Positions 26,452-35,326 of a DNA stretch of 52,624 nt are shown piece after piece. Each line of letters opens with the position of its first letter. Position 1 is the stretch's first letter. The notes under the pieces are model-generated. The model saw only the letters and a program-made list of their open reading frames with translations, made no database searches and was not told the origin of the DNA. This DNA is from Gammaproteobacteria bacterium. GTDB taxonomy: Bacteria > Pseudomonadota > Gammaproteobacteria > DSM-16500. The stretch spans positions 1 to 52,624 of the forward strand of contig JAHCAO010000015.1 in assembly GCA_019634835.1 (NCBI GenBank), given 5' to 3'. The translations under genes were made by a program, and so were the position numbers.

Positions 26452-27007
26452 GCAAATATTCAATTGAATTTAATAGGCTAATTTTTTCACGTACCGTTGT
26501 TTTATAATTGTTGATGAAATTGTCTGATAAGGCAATTAAACCATCCACATTGAAGAGCTTATCAGTTGAAAGCGCATGTTCAATGCTGCAAATCTCCTTG
26601 AGTATCTTAACTTCCAATTCATAAGGACCGGAATACTGAATAGGGAAATTCTTCAGTACTCTATCTGATTTGACCAAATCGAATTAATATTTTAGCTAAG
26701 TTGATATATCTTCTCGCATAATCAACACAGTTAAAATTTAATAAATCAGCTTGTGCAGTACATATCTTCTGGTTAGCGAATTGATGGTCTTGGTAAATTT
26801 GATTCTGAATGGTCTTTCTTCTAATGAAAGCAATTCAGTAAAAAATCCTGCTCTAGGTACTCTCTGGGGTAAGGCTATTACCTCAGTCAATCCATAGTGT
26901 GTAGAAGATAATTCGGTCAAGAATAATCCATAAAATTGTGAGTTCAATGTACCATTCTTTATCTTTTCGCCGACATAATCTGATAAATGTTTATATTTAA
27001 GTTTCAT
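26452..27007 (-). pseudogene. Decayed gene, function unknown
   Basis: Three successive open segments in shifting frames read as one former protein: from ATG 27007 to a stop at 26738 (MKLKYKHLSDYVGEK...), then a segment at about 26738-26684 in another frame (CVDYARRYINLAKILIRFGQ), then the first frame again (VLKNFPIQYSGPYELEVKIL...NSIEYLRGKK). No clear ribosome site precedes the ATG. The end is lost where the short repeat lies. The parts do not suggest a known family. Confidence 0.4.
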
Positions 27008-27087
27008 TTATTGTCTATTGGAGTGGGGTATGATCACCACTGAAAAAGGATCTACTATAATCTTGACTCAAGATTCTCTTAACCAAG

Positions 27088-27172
27088 TTACATTACCGTA
27101 ATGTAATGAGTAAAGGTCAAGTATCGCCATGGTTCCAGTCCCAAAACAAGTCATGGAGATACTTGATTCCTA
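27088..27172. other. Two inverted repeats in the gap before 27240
   Basis: TTACATTA-CCG-TAATGTAA (27088-27106) is a perfect stem. Next to it TCAAGTATCGCCATGG (from 27117) pairs with TCATGGAGATACTTGA (from 27151) with two mismatches, enclosing a 54-bp hairpin. No gene lies here. They could be terminators or remains of a small element. Confidence 0.4.
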
Positions 27173-27239
27173 TTGAATCGTATGTGATGAAAAGGAAGGT
27201 TGAGCCTCCTTCGCTGATCACTAGCTCACCTAAACATAA

Positions 27240-28733
27240 TTAAATTTTAGGTCTATTGATGTTTTGCGCAGCTAGCTGGGCTTTTTTATCTCCGCCTAGT
27301 TCTTTTATTCTCCATGCAATATTTAATGAATCCCCTAATGTTTGCTGCCTAGTTCCAAATGCTTTACTGTTGGTAGTGGCAGTGTTAGAGGGAGCAAAAA
27401 ATCCTTGGGACAGTAAGCTTTGATTTGAAGATCTCTCTACCTTTTTCTTTTCTCTTTCGCTCGGTTTTTCTTTATAATCAATATAATCAGGCGGTTGTCT
27501 AAGAAGAATTTGCTGGTTATTTTCTTTATTACGATCTAGCTGGACAGTGTGTTGTGCTGGTTGTAATAGAAGAGAATGGGCAATAGATGAATCGGTGCTT
27601 TCTTGCCTAGATTCTTCTTCGTTTTGGGCTTGCTCCTTCAACGCTATCTCTTGATGTTGGTCTATTTCTCGCTCTTGTCTAGCTTGCCCCTCAGCTTGAA
27701 GTTGAGCTAATCCTTGATCTAGTCCTTGTTCTTCCCTTGCATATCTATCTTGTCTTGCTCTTTCTTGAGCTCTATTCTGGCTATTAACCCTCAATGATTC
27801 TTCTAGACGTCTAGCTTGGTTTAACGCTTCTTGAGCGGCGCGTTGTACGGCTTCTGTTGTTTGTGTTTCTTGGATTCTTTGTCTAGCGGCAGCAGCTTCT
27901 TGTTGGGCATTTTGTGCGGCTACTTGAGCGGCATTAACTTCTTGGTTAAGCTGGGTACGTCCGGCTACTTGTACTTGATGGGAATATGAAGCTTCGTGAT
28001 GCCCGTGTTTTTTCTCGCCGAAAAATTTTATGGTGCCTCCTTCTTTTAAAACTTGTTCTGCTTGTTTTGGTGTTCTTTCTACTTTATGTTTATCTAATTC
28101 ATAAGGCCTAATGGATTTTCCATTAATTTTTTTCTGTGTTTCTGTTTCAACTAATTTACTTATTTCTCGATTAGATTGTTCTTGTTTTGCTTCTAAATCT
28201 TTTGCTTTTTGCTGGGCTTGCTCAGCTTTTTGTTGTTTTCTATCGGCATCTGCTTTTACGTCCTGCTCGTCTTTTGCTTGAGTGTTTGTATCGGGTGTTT
28301 GAGGTTGTTGAGTCATTTCATAAGCTTTTGCGCCCACTTTTTTTGCGCATTCTGCTTTTGCAATGTACAAGGCAGCAAAAAATTCTTTCCATTTACTATC
28401 GCTTTGTTGATCTTCAGTTAGCAAATCCCATTGTGTAGTGAGAACATGATCACCTATGTGGTTGGCACCGTAAGTGGCAGCAAAATAAACCGGATTAGCT
28501 AATAAATTTAAACCTATGCTAATGAAATGAGTGGTTGCAATTGTAGTTTCATTTCCGATGTATTGGGCTAAAGTAGGTGCGGTGAGTGAGAATGTGCTGG
28601 CAGCTAATTGGGTAGGGCTTAGGTAAGATGCAATTTTAGCCATATCTATTAAACCCTTTACAAAATATCCATTTGTATAAGACCACCCAAGCCAAGTATC
28701 AGTCAGCACAAAAGGTTTTTTTCTGCTTTGCAT
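27240..28733 (-). CDS. Gln-rich coiled-coil protein, unknown, candidate effector
   Basis: The 497-residue protein has an N-terminal part of moderately hydrophobic helices (about 25-110, e.g. FSLTAPTLAQYI, HFISIGLNLLANPVYFAATYG) and then a long Gln/Ala/Glu-rich coiled-coil region (about 150-380) with repeated REQ/QEAAAARQR patterns, ending in a low-complexity tail. No signal peptide and no known domain. CTCATTTTAG/GAGGAG signals (GAGGAGAAACAA) lie just before the ATG. The composition resembles exported coiled-coil proteins of Legionellales, but this is only context. Confidence 0.72.
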   Translation of the reverse strand: MQSRKKPFVLTDTWLGWSYTNGYFVKGLIDMAKIASYLSPTQLAASTFSLTAPTLAQYIGNETTIATTHFISIGLNLLANPVYFAATYGANHIGDHVLTTQWDLLTEDQQSDSKWKEFFAALYIAKAECAKKVGAKAYEMTQQPQTPDTNTQAKDEQDVKADADRKQQKAEQAQQKAKDLEAKQEQSNREISKLVETETQKKINGKSIRPYELDKHKVERTPKQAEQVLKEGGTIKFFGEKKHGHHEASYSHQVQVAGRTQLNQEVNAAQVAAQNAQQEAAAARQRIQETQTTEAVQRAAQEALNQARRLEESLRVNSQNRAQERARQDRYAREEQGLDQGLAQLQAEGQARQEREIDQHQEIALKEQAQNEEESRQESTDSSIAHSLLLQPAQHTVQLDRNKENNQQILLRQPPDYIDYKEKPSEREKKKVERSSNQSLLSQGFFAPSNTATTNSKAFGTRQQTLGDSLNIAWRIKELGGDKKAQLAAQNINRPKI

Positions 28734-29462
28734 TTGTTTCTCCTCATTTTAGATAAGTGGGTTATAGCTCGACTTTAGCCCTCATTCTGGCTCATTACGA
28801 AGCTTTGTTAAAGATGGCTGGGTCCATACTATTATTTTTGCTTCATGACCCAAGCCTAATTTGTAAAAGAAGTTGCCAACGCTAACAAACTCATTACTAT
28901 GTGTTTTGATCAAGAAATACATGGAGGAGTAGCAGCGTTGACAGCAGAAATTTTAGCAGTTTTAGCAATATTTTCATCTGAATTTTCCGTCCTCATTTTT
29001 GACGATAGACCAAACAGAGCTGCCATTCGATCGAGGCATGAAGCCGAGGAGCCCCAAGTAGGCAAGCGTTGTCCGGGCGCAGCAGGCAACGCCTATTGCC
29101 GTAGAGTCAGTGTGGCGTTACTCAGCCGCAGGACGGCTTGGGCGTAAAGTTATCGCGTTATTTTCGTGCGCCTAGACACAGACGCTCTTAGGCGCATCAC
29201 GAAAATAGCGACTCGCTGGTGAATCGAGAAAGAGCAGCTTCCTGTTACATCAAGCGATAAAATTCAGTAGAGTTAAATTAGGTATGCTGATTATTTACAA
29301 AATTTATATACGCGGAATTTTGTAATAGGGAAATGCTATTTGCTGGAAAGTGTGGAAATAGTTTTAAAGATAACTCACGAAAGTAAGCATCTTTTAATAT
29401 GGTTAAAATATTCTAATCTTCTCGTGGCAAAAAATTCGTCATGTATTCGTTGTAACTCTAAA
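28734..29462. other. Gene-free segment with GC-rich hairpins
   Basis: No convincing gene lies in these 729 bp. 29010-29215 is GC-richer than the surroundings and holds stems GGCAA/TTGCC (29085-29100), AGCCG/CGGCT (29124-29138) and a long imperfect hairpin 29156-29210 (CGTTATTTTCGTG and GCGCCTAGA paired with TCTTAGGCGC and CACGAAAATAGCG). An 82-codon frame at 28899-29147 has unlikely composition and is not called. A dispersed repeat copy lies at 29423-29449. It may be remains of a mobile element or an unannotated RNA. Confidence 0.45.
29423..29449. repeat. Dispersed short repeat, copy after ctpA
   Basis: GTGGCAAAAAATTCGTCATG here matches the inverted copy after ridA (26429-26451) apart from one base in the core, 14 bp from the ctpA stop. 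Confidence 0.5.
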
Positions 29463-30884
29463 TTAAGAATGAGTATCCATCGCATTCAATTTATAGATGG
29501 TGCGTAGGATTTTTAACGCTTCAAATAATTGAAAGTCGTCGTGAGCTAACCCAAGATCATTACGTTCAATGTTTTTTAGGTTGGTTGTATTAGTCGGTGA
29601 TCCTGCTAAATGATTTTTGAGTTGATATTCTTTGATCGGTTCTATCATGGCGATGTCTTCGTCGGTCTTATTTTTGACTACTTTCAAATCCTCAACAGTG
29701 ACATCAGGAATAATGCCAACATTTTGTATCACGCGCCCTGCTGGTGTGTGATATAAAGCTGTTGTCAGTTTAAGAGCGTGTGTTTTGTCTAACGGGATGA
29801 CAGTTTGTACTGAACCTTTACCAAAACTAGCAGTGCCCACAATTAAGGCGCGGCGATAATCTTGTAGTGCGCCTGCAACAATTTCTGATGCAGAAGCAGA
29901 GCCACCGTTGATTAATACAACAATAGGCGCGCCATTTAATATATCATTGCCGTTAGCTTTTGCACGGTATTGTGCTTCAGGCAGCCTGCCTTCAGTGTAA
30001 ACAATGACATCATTGTACTTATTTAATTTTTTACTATTGAGAAAGCTATCTACTACTTGTACGGCAGTCTCCAGTAATCCGCCAGGGTTATTACGAAGAT
30101 CAAGAATGATACCTTTTAACTTTCCTTGGTTTTTGCTTTTCAAGTCTAAGATAGCGCTGCGCATTAGTTTAGCGGTGGGTTCTTGAAATTGTGTCAGACG
30201 AACATAGCCAAAATTATCATCAAGCATTTTGGCTTTAACACTGGCAATGCGAATAATTTCGCGTGTCAGCTTGAATGTTAGCGGTACCTTTTCACCCTTG
30301 CGGAGTATAGTCAGTACGACTGGTGAGCCTTGCTTGCCCCGCATTTTTTCGACTGCATCTTGTAATGACATTTCACTGACTAGCTTACCATCGATGGCTA
30401 CAATGTAGTCCCCTGCTTTTATTCCTGCTTTGGCGGCGGGAGTATCATCCATTGGTGATACGATTTTTAAAATGCCATACTCAGGGGTGACTTCGATCCC
30501 TACACCGCCAAATTCACCACTTGTTGTCATGAGCAATGTTTTGTAGGCATCGCCATCAAGATATTCTGAATGCGGGTCTAAACCGCCTACCATTCCACGA
30601 ATAGCATCGTCTAAAAGCGTTTTGTCGCCAATAGGTTGTACATAGAAGTCTTTGATTAAGACAATGGTATTAGTAAACCGGTTAATATCATCATCACTCA
30701 CGGGTTGTATTTTAGATTGAGAAGTCAGGGTGAGATCAGTTGAGTTTGGTATGGATTGAGTTGCTGCGGGCGCAAGTGTTGGCGCCGCAGGGGGATGGGC
30801 TTGGGTTGGTGAGAAGCTAATTGCGTAGGCACTAGTCAGGGCGGAGGAAACAAATAGACTTAACATCAGAGTTCGTATGCTCAT
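29463..30884 (-). CDS. ctpA: Carboxy-terminal processing protease (S41 family)
   Basis: The 473-residue periplasmic serine protease trims C-termini of envelope proteins. A signal peptide (1-21, cut after AYA), a Pro/Ala-rich linker, a PDZ domain (about 120-205; GGVGIEV, KAGIKAGDYIVAIDG) and the S41 catalytic core follow, with LDLRNNPGG (261-269), INGGSASASE (325-334, nucleophile Ser) and GTASFGKGSVQ (350-360, Lys356). All catalytic residues are present. It lies 51 bp after gpmI in the same direction; in many gammaproteobacteria envC lies between these two. Confidence 0.96.
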   Translation of the reverse strand: MSIRTLMLSLFVSSALTSAYAISFSPTQAHPPAAPTLAPAATQSIPNSTDLTLTSQSKIQPVSDDDINRFTNTIVLIKDFYVQPIGDKTLLDDAIRGMVGGLDPHSEYLDGDAYKTLLMTTSGEFGGVGIEVTPEYGILKIVSPMDDTPAAKAGIKAGDYIVAIDGKLVSEMSLQDAVEKMRGKQGSPVVLTILRKGEKVPLTFKLTREIIRIASVKAKMLDDNFGYVRLTQFQEPTAKLMRSAILDLKSKNQGKLKGIILDLRNNPGGLLETAVQVVDSFLNSKKLNKYNDVIVYTEGRLPEAQYRAKANGNDILNGAPIVVLINGGSASASEIVAGALQDYRRALIVGTASFGKGSVQTVIPLDKTHALKLTTALYHTPAGRVIQNVGIIPDVTVEDLKVVKNKTDEDIAMIEPIKEYQLKNHLAGSPTNTTNLKNIERNDLGLAHDDFQLFEALKILRTIYKLNAMDTHS

Positions 30885-30935
30885 CTCAAGGCTTCCATTC
30901 GTTGATTAAGTTCAGTATAGCACCTCAGCTTTTCT

Positions 30936-32486
30936 TTATACTAATTTCACTAATGGTGAACCTGTCATTTCTTGTGGTTGCGGTAGTCCCATAAGATATA
31001 ACATGGTGGGAGCAATATCAGACAATTTACCATCTTCTTTTATAATCGTTGCATTGCGTCCTAGATAAATAAAAGGAACAGGGTTACAGGTATGTGCTGT
31101 ATGTGGTTGATTGTTTTTAGGATCAAACATTTGTTCTGCGTTGCCATGATCAGCAGTAATTAATAACTCACCTCCTACTTCATGCAATGCATGAATGATT
31201 TTACCTAAGCATCCATCAATGGTTTCTATGGCTTTTACCGTGGCGTCAAAGTTTCCCGTATGTCCAACCATATCGGGGTTGGCAAAATTACAAACAATTA
31301 GGTCATATTGTTGAGTTTTAATTTCGTGTACAAGGCGGTCAGTTAATTCTAATGCACTCATTTGAGGCTGCATGTCATAGGTGGCTATCTTAGGAGAAGG
31401 GATAAGCACTCTGCTTTCACCTGGATAAGGATGTTCAACACCTCCATTGAAAAAGAAAGTAACGTGTGCGTATTTTTCTGTTTCCGCAATACGCAACTGC
31501 TTTAATCCCATCTTGCTGATGTATTCCGCTAAAATGTTTTCCATCAATTGAGAGGGAAAAGCTACTCGGACAGGAAAACGGTTATCGTATTCAGAGAGAC
31601 AAACAAATGTGCCAAGCTGCGGGAAGGTGTCTCGCTTAAACCCATGGAAATCTGGTTCGATGAGTGCGCTAGTTAATTCACGAGCCCGGTCAGCTCTAAA
31701 ATTCATAAATATTAAGACATCACCATCATTTATCTTGATGGGCAAAGTCTCTTTTGGTCGAATAGCAGTGGCTTGTACAAATTCATCGCTTTCACCCCGT
31801 GCATAGGCATTCTCTAATCCTTGCTTAGGGTTAGCGGCAATATAGTCGGCTTTACCTTCAACCATTAAATTATAAGCTTGATGGATGCGATCCCACCGTT
31901 TATCCCTATCCATGGCAAAATAACGTCCAATGATAGATACTATTTCTCCACATTTTAATTTTTTACAATGTGCGTCAAGAGACTCAATAGATGGCATGGC
32001 GCTGCGCGGTGGAGTGTCTCGCCCATCAAGAAAAGCATGGATAAAAAGAGAATGCGTGCCAAGCTTGGCGGCTAACGTAACAATAGCATGAATATGTTTT
32101 TCATGACTATGTACACCGCCTGGTGAAAGTAATCCCATTACATGAATGGATTTTTTAGAGTCGTGGGCCAAGCGGATAGCATTAATAAGGACTTTATTAT
32201 CAAAAAAGTTGCCATTATTAATGGCAAGATCAATTCGTGTAAGATCTTGATAAGCGATACGTCCAGCTCCCATGTTCAAATGTCCGACTTCTGAATTACC
32301 CATTTGTCCGTTCGGTAACCCTACACATTGTCCTGATCCAGAAAGCAATGTGTGCGGGTAATGGTGACAGAGATGGTCCCAATTTGGTTTATGAGCTGCA
32401 GCAATCGCGTTAGCTTCAGTATCTTTTCGGTATCCCCAGCCATCGAGAATCATTAAGGCCAGTGGTCGTGGACGTGTATTTTTCAT
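30936..32486 (-). CDS. gpmI: 2,3-bisphosphoglycerate-independent phosphoglycerate mutase
   Basis: GpmI interconverts 3- and 2-phosphoglycerate in glycolysis using two Mn ions. The 516-residue alkaline-phosphatase-fold enzyme has MILDGWGY (12-19), the phosphoserine motif QMGNSEVGH (61-69, Ser65), HAFLDGRDTPPRSA, IGRYFAMDRDKRWDR, and the metal motifs NFANPDMVGHTG and TADHGNAEQM. It leads a unit with ctpA. Confidence 0.98.
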   Translation of the reverse strand: MKNTRPRPLALMILDGWGYRKDTEANAIAAAHKPNWDHLCHHYPHTLLSGSGQCVGLPNGQMGNSEVGHLNMGAGRIAYQDLTRIDLAINNGNFFDNKVLINAIRLAHDSKKSIHVMGLLSPGGVHSHEKHIHAIVTLAAKLGTHSLFIHAFLDGRDTPPRSAMPSIESLDAHCKKLKCGEIVSIIGRYFAMDRDKRWDRIHQAYNLMVEGKADYIAANPKQGLENAYARGESDEFVQATAIRPKETLPIKINDGDVLIFMNFRADRARELTSALIEPDFHGFKRDTFPQLGTFVCLSEYDNRFPVRVAFPSQLMENILAEYISKMGLKQLRIAETEKYAHVTFFFNGGVEHPYPGESRVLIPSPKIATYDMQPQMSALELTDRLVHEIKTQQYDLIVCNFANPDMVGHTGNFDATVKAIETIDGCLGKIIHALHEVGGELLITADHGNAEQMFDPKNNQPHTAHTCNPVPFIYLGRNATIIKEDGKLSDIAPTMLYLMGLPQPQEMTGSPLVKLV

Positions 32487-32582
32487 GGCAGTTTAAATCT
32501 TTTTAATGAGTTTGATTGGGTTTTGCTCTCGGAGATGCCTGTTTGTGAGTGAATGGTTCATACAATATACCTGTCTCCGCTC

Positions 32583-32607
32583 CTGCAAAAAACTTGTCAT
32601 GCACCTG
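32583..32607. repeat. Dispersed short repeat, copy between gpmI and mlaA
   Basis: CTGCAAAAAACTTGTCATGC followed by ACCTG matches the core of the copies at 14964 and 26429 with one change. It lies in the divergent promoter gap. Confidence 0.5.
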
Positions 32608-32698
32608 TTTGGTTCTGTTTGAGTTTTTACAAACAGAAAAATTGTTATCTATCTTCTCTAACGTTACACTAACATTTTAGTTTACATTGAGATTACAT

Positions 32699-33652
32699 AT
32701 GAATAATAACAAACAAAATGGATTCTGGTCATTCGGAATCATTGTAATTTCCTCTATTGTGATGATGGTGTCAGGTAGCATGACAAGTTATGCAGGTGTT
32801 ACGCCTATTCAAGCAAACCAGGATGCTGATGCAAATAGAGTTAAGAATACGGCGGTTAAAGCTAGCCATAATACAGCAAATAATACGCAAACTAAGACAG
32901 AAGAAAAAAGTGCTGCCATGACTCAGGCAGATGATCAAAATGGAATGATTGACGATAGCGCTCTTGAGGATGCTATGTACAATAAAGATCCTTTGGAAAA
33001 ATTTAACCGGGTTATGTTTACTTTTAATGATAAGTTGGACATCTATCTAGTTAAGCCTATTGCTGAACTCTACAATGCCATTATCCCAAAACCTTTAAAT
33101 AAAGGAATACACAATTTTTTCAATAACCTAGGGGAAGTTCCTACTATCGTAAATGATTGGTTACAACTTAACTTTTACCAAAGTGTTAAAGACATGTCTC
33201 GTTTGGTAATTAATTCCACCATGGGAATAGGCGGACTATTTGATATTGCAACTCGTATGAATTTGCCTTACTTTCAAAATGATTTTGGTTTGACACTATC
33301 AGCATGGGGTTACAAAGATTCTAGTTATTTAGTGTTACCTTTTCTTGGTTCAAATACCATACGTGACGGAATTGGCATCCCAGTTGATTATTTTGAGTTT
33401 TCTGTTTACCCCTACATCAAACCTCAATCTAGACTCTATCAGGTGTTGGGGTTGTTTTTTATTGATCATAGAGCACATCTTTTACAATACGAGCCAATTC
33501 TAGAAGAGGTAGCTGTTGATAAATATGTGTTCATGCGTAATGCTTATATGCAGCATCGTGCTTATCAAATTGAACAAATTAAACATCTTGGATATAAGGA
33601 TAGAAATCAGAACTCACCGGAATCGAGTTTGCCGGTAAATCCTAGCAGCTAA
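32699..33652 (+). CDS. mlaA: MlaA (VacJ) family phospholipid-transport protein
   Basis: MlaA sits in the outer membrane and passes misplaced phospholipids to MlaC. From ATG 32699 the protein has 317 residues (a TTG at 32687 is less likely). Residues about 97-290 match the family: DPLEKFNRVMFTFNDKLDIYLVKPIAELYN, GEVPTIVNDWLQ, RLVINSTMGIGGLFD, DFGLTLSAWG, YLVLPFLG. The N-terminus has a signal peptide ending SYA-G, but no lipobox Cys, so it may not be lipidated as E. coli MlaA is. A linker of about 60 residues (QANQDADANRVK...) precedes the domain. Other mla genes are not nearby. Confidence 0.93.
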   Translation: MNNNKQNGFWSFGIIVISSIVMMVSGSMTSYAGVTPIQANQDADANRVKNTAVKASHNTANNTQTKTEEKSAAMTQADDQNGMIDDSALEDAMYNKDPLEKFNRVMFTFNDKLDIYLVKPIAELYNAIIPKPLNKGIHNFFNNLGEVPTIVNDWLQLNFYQSVKDMSRLVINSTMGIGGLFDIATRMNLPYFQNDFGLTLSAWGYKDSSYLVLPFLGSNTIRDGIGIPVDYFEFSVYPYIKPQSRLYQVLGLFFIDHRAHLLQYEPILEEVAVDKYVFMRNAYMQHRAYQIEQIKHLGYKDRNQNSPESSLPVNPSS

Positions 33653-33724
33653 AAATAACATATTAGAGTTCGTGCTATGCTTATAAAAGAAAGTAGAGTA
33701 TATCGAAACGAGGTATATTTTGTT

Positions 33725-33937
33725 ATGAGTGATGCGCTAATATTGGCTGCGTCTATTAAAACGGAGCTATTGGAAGTGGCTAAACAAGCCGGTGCATTGG
33801 GTACTGGTTTGCAAAATGCAGCGCCAGGTGACAAAGCTGGAGCGCCGAATCACTCAGTTTCATATTTGCTAGGTATTTCCGAGGGTCTCACTAAAATAGC
33901 TCAGGAATGTGAAGAACTCCACAGCGATTCCCGCTGA
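33725..33937 (+). CDS. Small protein in the icmR position, probable IcmQ chaperone (FIR-type)
   Basis: The 70-residue protein from ATG 33725 (AACGAGGT about 10 bases upstream; an in-frame ATG at 33677 is also possible) is a short, helical, mildly acidic protein with no known family. It lies 88 bp upstream of icmQ in the same direction. In Legionellales a small, fast-evolving gene at this place (icmR or a functional IcmR homologue, 'FIR') encodes the chaperone that binds the IcmQ N-terminal domain and stops it from aggregating. Sequence similarity is not expected between FIR proteins. Assignment is by place, size and helical nature only. Confidence 0.6.
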   Translation: MSDALILAASIKTELLEVAKQAGALGTGLQNAAPGDKAGAPNHSVSYLLGISEGLTKIAQECEELHSDSR

Positions 33938-34025
33938 TCTTACGCGATGGGACTGAGATACAAACCATTATTAATGATAGAATATCGATACTGATCACTG
34001 AGAATTCACATTAAGTGCCTTAATT

Positions 34026-34613
34026 ATGTCTAATGGTGAAAAAGAGCAAAAAGAACGAATTCTGCAGCTTGTGCTAGATGCAATACAGCGTGATAAAGAA
34101 TTGCGTGATCAATATCAAGTTGCTGATAAATTTCGGTTTATTAGTGATAGATTAAAGGCAATGCAATTACGAGTTGAAGAAAGCCTTAGTACAACGCAAA
34201 AAGAAATTGAAGAAAAAACAAGTTACCTAGCGGAAGATGAAGTTTGGGTTTATGTGTACATCTATAATGCTCAAGGTTTAGTGTTACAAACATGGCAAAA
34301 AATGTTAGCGCCATCGGTATTTTATGAATATAGTGTTAACCGGCCAGTTTATGCGGACAAAACTAGCATTGAAGCTTTTGTAAGATCAAGGCCTAATAAA
34401 GCCCAGCATGGATATTTAACTATCGCGATTAAAAAACAAGATATTCTTCCTGTGCCGCCTGGTGCTGAATCATTAAAAGATCAAGTGGGAAATCCATTAG
34501 TTAAAATCAGAGAGGGTTCGCTTTTTTTTAAAAAATTAGTCACTTTTACACATCAATCGCATGAGTATGTAGTCAATGAAGCAGGACAAATGATAAAAAA
34601 GCAAGATAATTAG
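34026..34613 (+). CDS. icmQ: IcmQ, NAD-binding pore-forming Dot/Icm protein
   Basis: The 195-residue protein matches Legionella IcmQ (191) along its length. The N-terminal helical domain (about 1-75) is the part that binds IcmR and membranes. The C-terminal domain has the conserved WVYVYIYNAQGLVLQTWQKML and NRPVYADKTSIEAFVRSRPNKAQHGYLTIAIKK, then QDILPVPP and a GNPLVKIREGSL...F segment. In Legionella this C-terminal domain has an ADP-ribosyltransferase-like fold that binds NAD+. The gene is about 26 kb from icmTS rather than directly after them. Confidence 0.93.
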   Translation: MSNGEKEQKERILQLVLDAIQRDKELRDQYQVADKFRFISDRLKAMQLRVEESLSTTQKEIEEKTSYLAEDEVWVYVYIYNAQGLVLQTWQKMLAPSVFYEYSVNRPVYADKTSIEAFVRSRPNKAQHGYLTIAIKKQDILPVPPGAESLKDQVGNPLVKIREGSLFFKKLVTFTHQSHEYVVNEAGQMIKKQDN

Positions 34614-34633
34614 GGTGTAGCATTCAGCAAGTT

Positions 34634-35326
34634 TTATTTTTTCCTTGGGCCATAATTCTTATTTATATATTCATTGAAAGCACTTAATTCTTTTTTTTCA
34701 GCGGAAGCATTTTTTTGCTGTTTTGCTGCTTTTTCTGCAGCGCTTACAATAGGAGCATTACCTAGCCAGTTTTTAAATGCTTGGTAGATAGGTGATTGGG
34801 TTAATTTAATTTGTCCAGCTACACGCGTATATTCAACAGGGCCAGCAGCAAAGTCTAGTTTTCCTTCTTTTATTTTATGATCTTCACCGCCGAACACGGA
34901 AGAAGAACTGGTTGATTGTGGTTTCTTTGAGTTATCTAAAAAGGAGTGTTTTTCCAAAAAATTCTTTCGATGTTTTTCTTCATCTTTGGCAAGGTGCTGA
35001 GTTTTTTGAATAGCTTTTATCAGTTTTTCATCTTGTTTTTCACGATCTTCAAAGTATTGTTCTTCGATTTGTTTCTGGTATTCTCTTTTATCAATCTCGC
35101 CTTTTACTTTTGTCTTAGCATCAATTTTTACGCCAGTGGTACTGGTGGTACTTTCTTCGGGTTCTTTGGGAGAGTCAAGGGTTTCATTATTTGACTTACG
35201 GCACGCGGCACATATATTTCCATAGGTGGCACCTTGTGATCCTGTAAATTGTAAGAAAGCAGACATAGGCTTTTGCAGCCCGCAGCTGTTACAAGTTTTT
35301 GTTAAGGACTTATTAGGACTAGCCAT
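34634..35326 (-). CDS. Zinc-ribbon plus coiled-coil protein, unknown
   Basis: The 230-residue protein starts with a probable zinc ribbon (CNSC at 12-15 and CAAC at 39-42), then a Glu/Ser/Thr-rich linker, a highly charged helix (about 75-125) and a C-terminal part with VEYTRVAGQIKLTQSPIYQAFKNWLG. No signal peptide. It converges on icmQ with only 20 bp between the stops. Its place at the icmQ islet suggests an exported or accessory protein, but no function is recognised. Confidence 0.75.
   Translation of the reverse strand: MASPNKSLTKTCNSCGLQKPMSAFLQFTGSQGATYGNICAACRKSNNETLDSPKEPEESTTSTTGVKIDAKTKVKGEIDKREYQKQIEEQYFEDREKQDEKLIKAIQKTQHLAKDEEKHRKNFLEKHSFLDNSKKPQSTSSSSVFGGEDHKIKEGKLDFAAGPVEYTRVAGQIKLTQSPIYQAFKNWLGNAPIVSAAEKAAKQQKNASAEKKELSAFNEYINKNYGPRKK

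Noticed and set aside
28899..29147. 82-codon open frame
   Set aside because: It runs through GC-rich hairpins, has implausible composition and no ribosome site.
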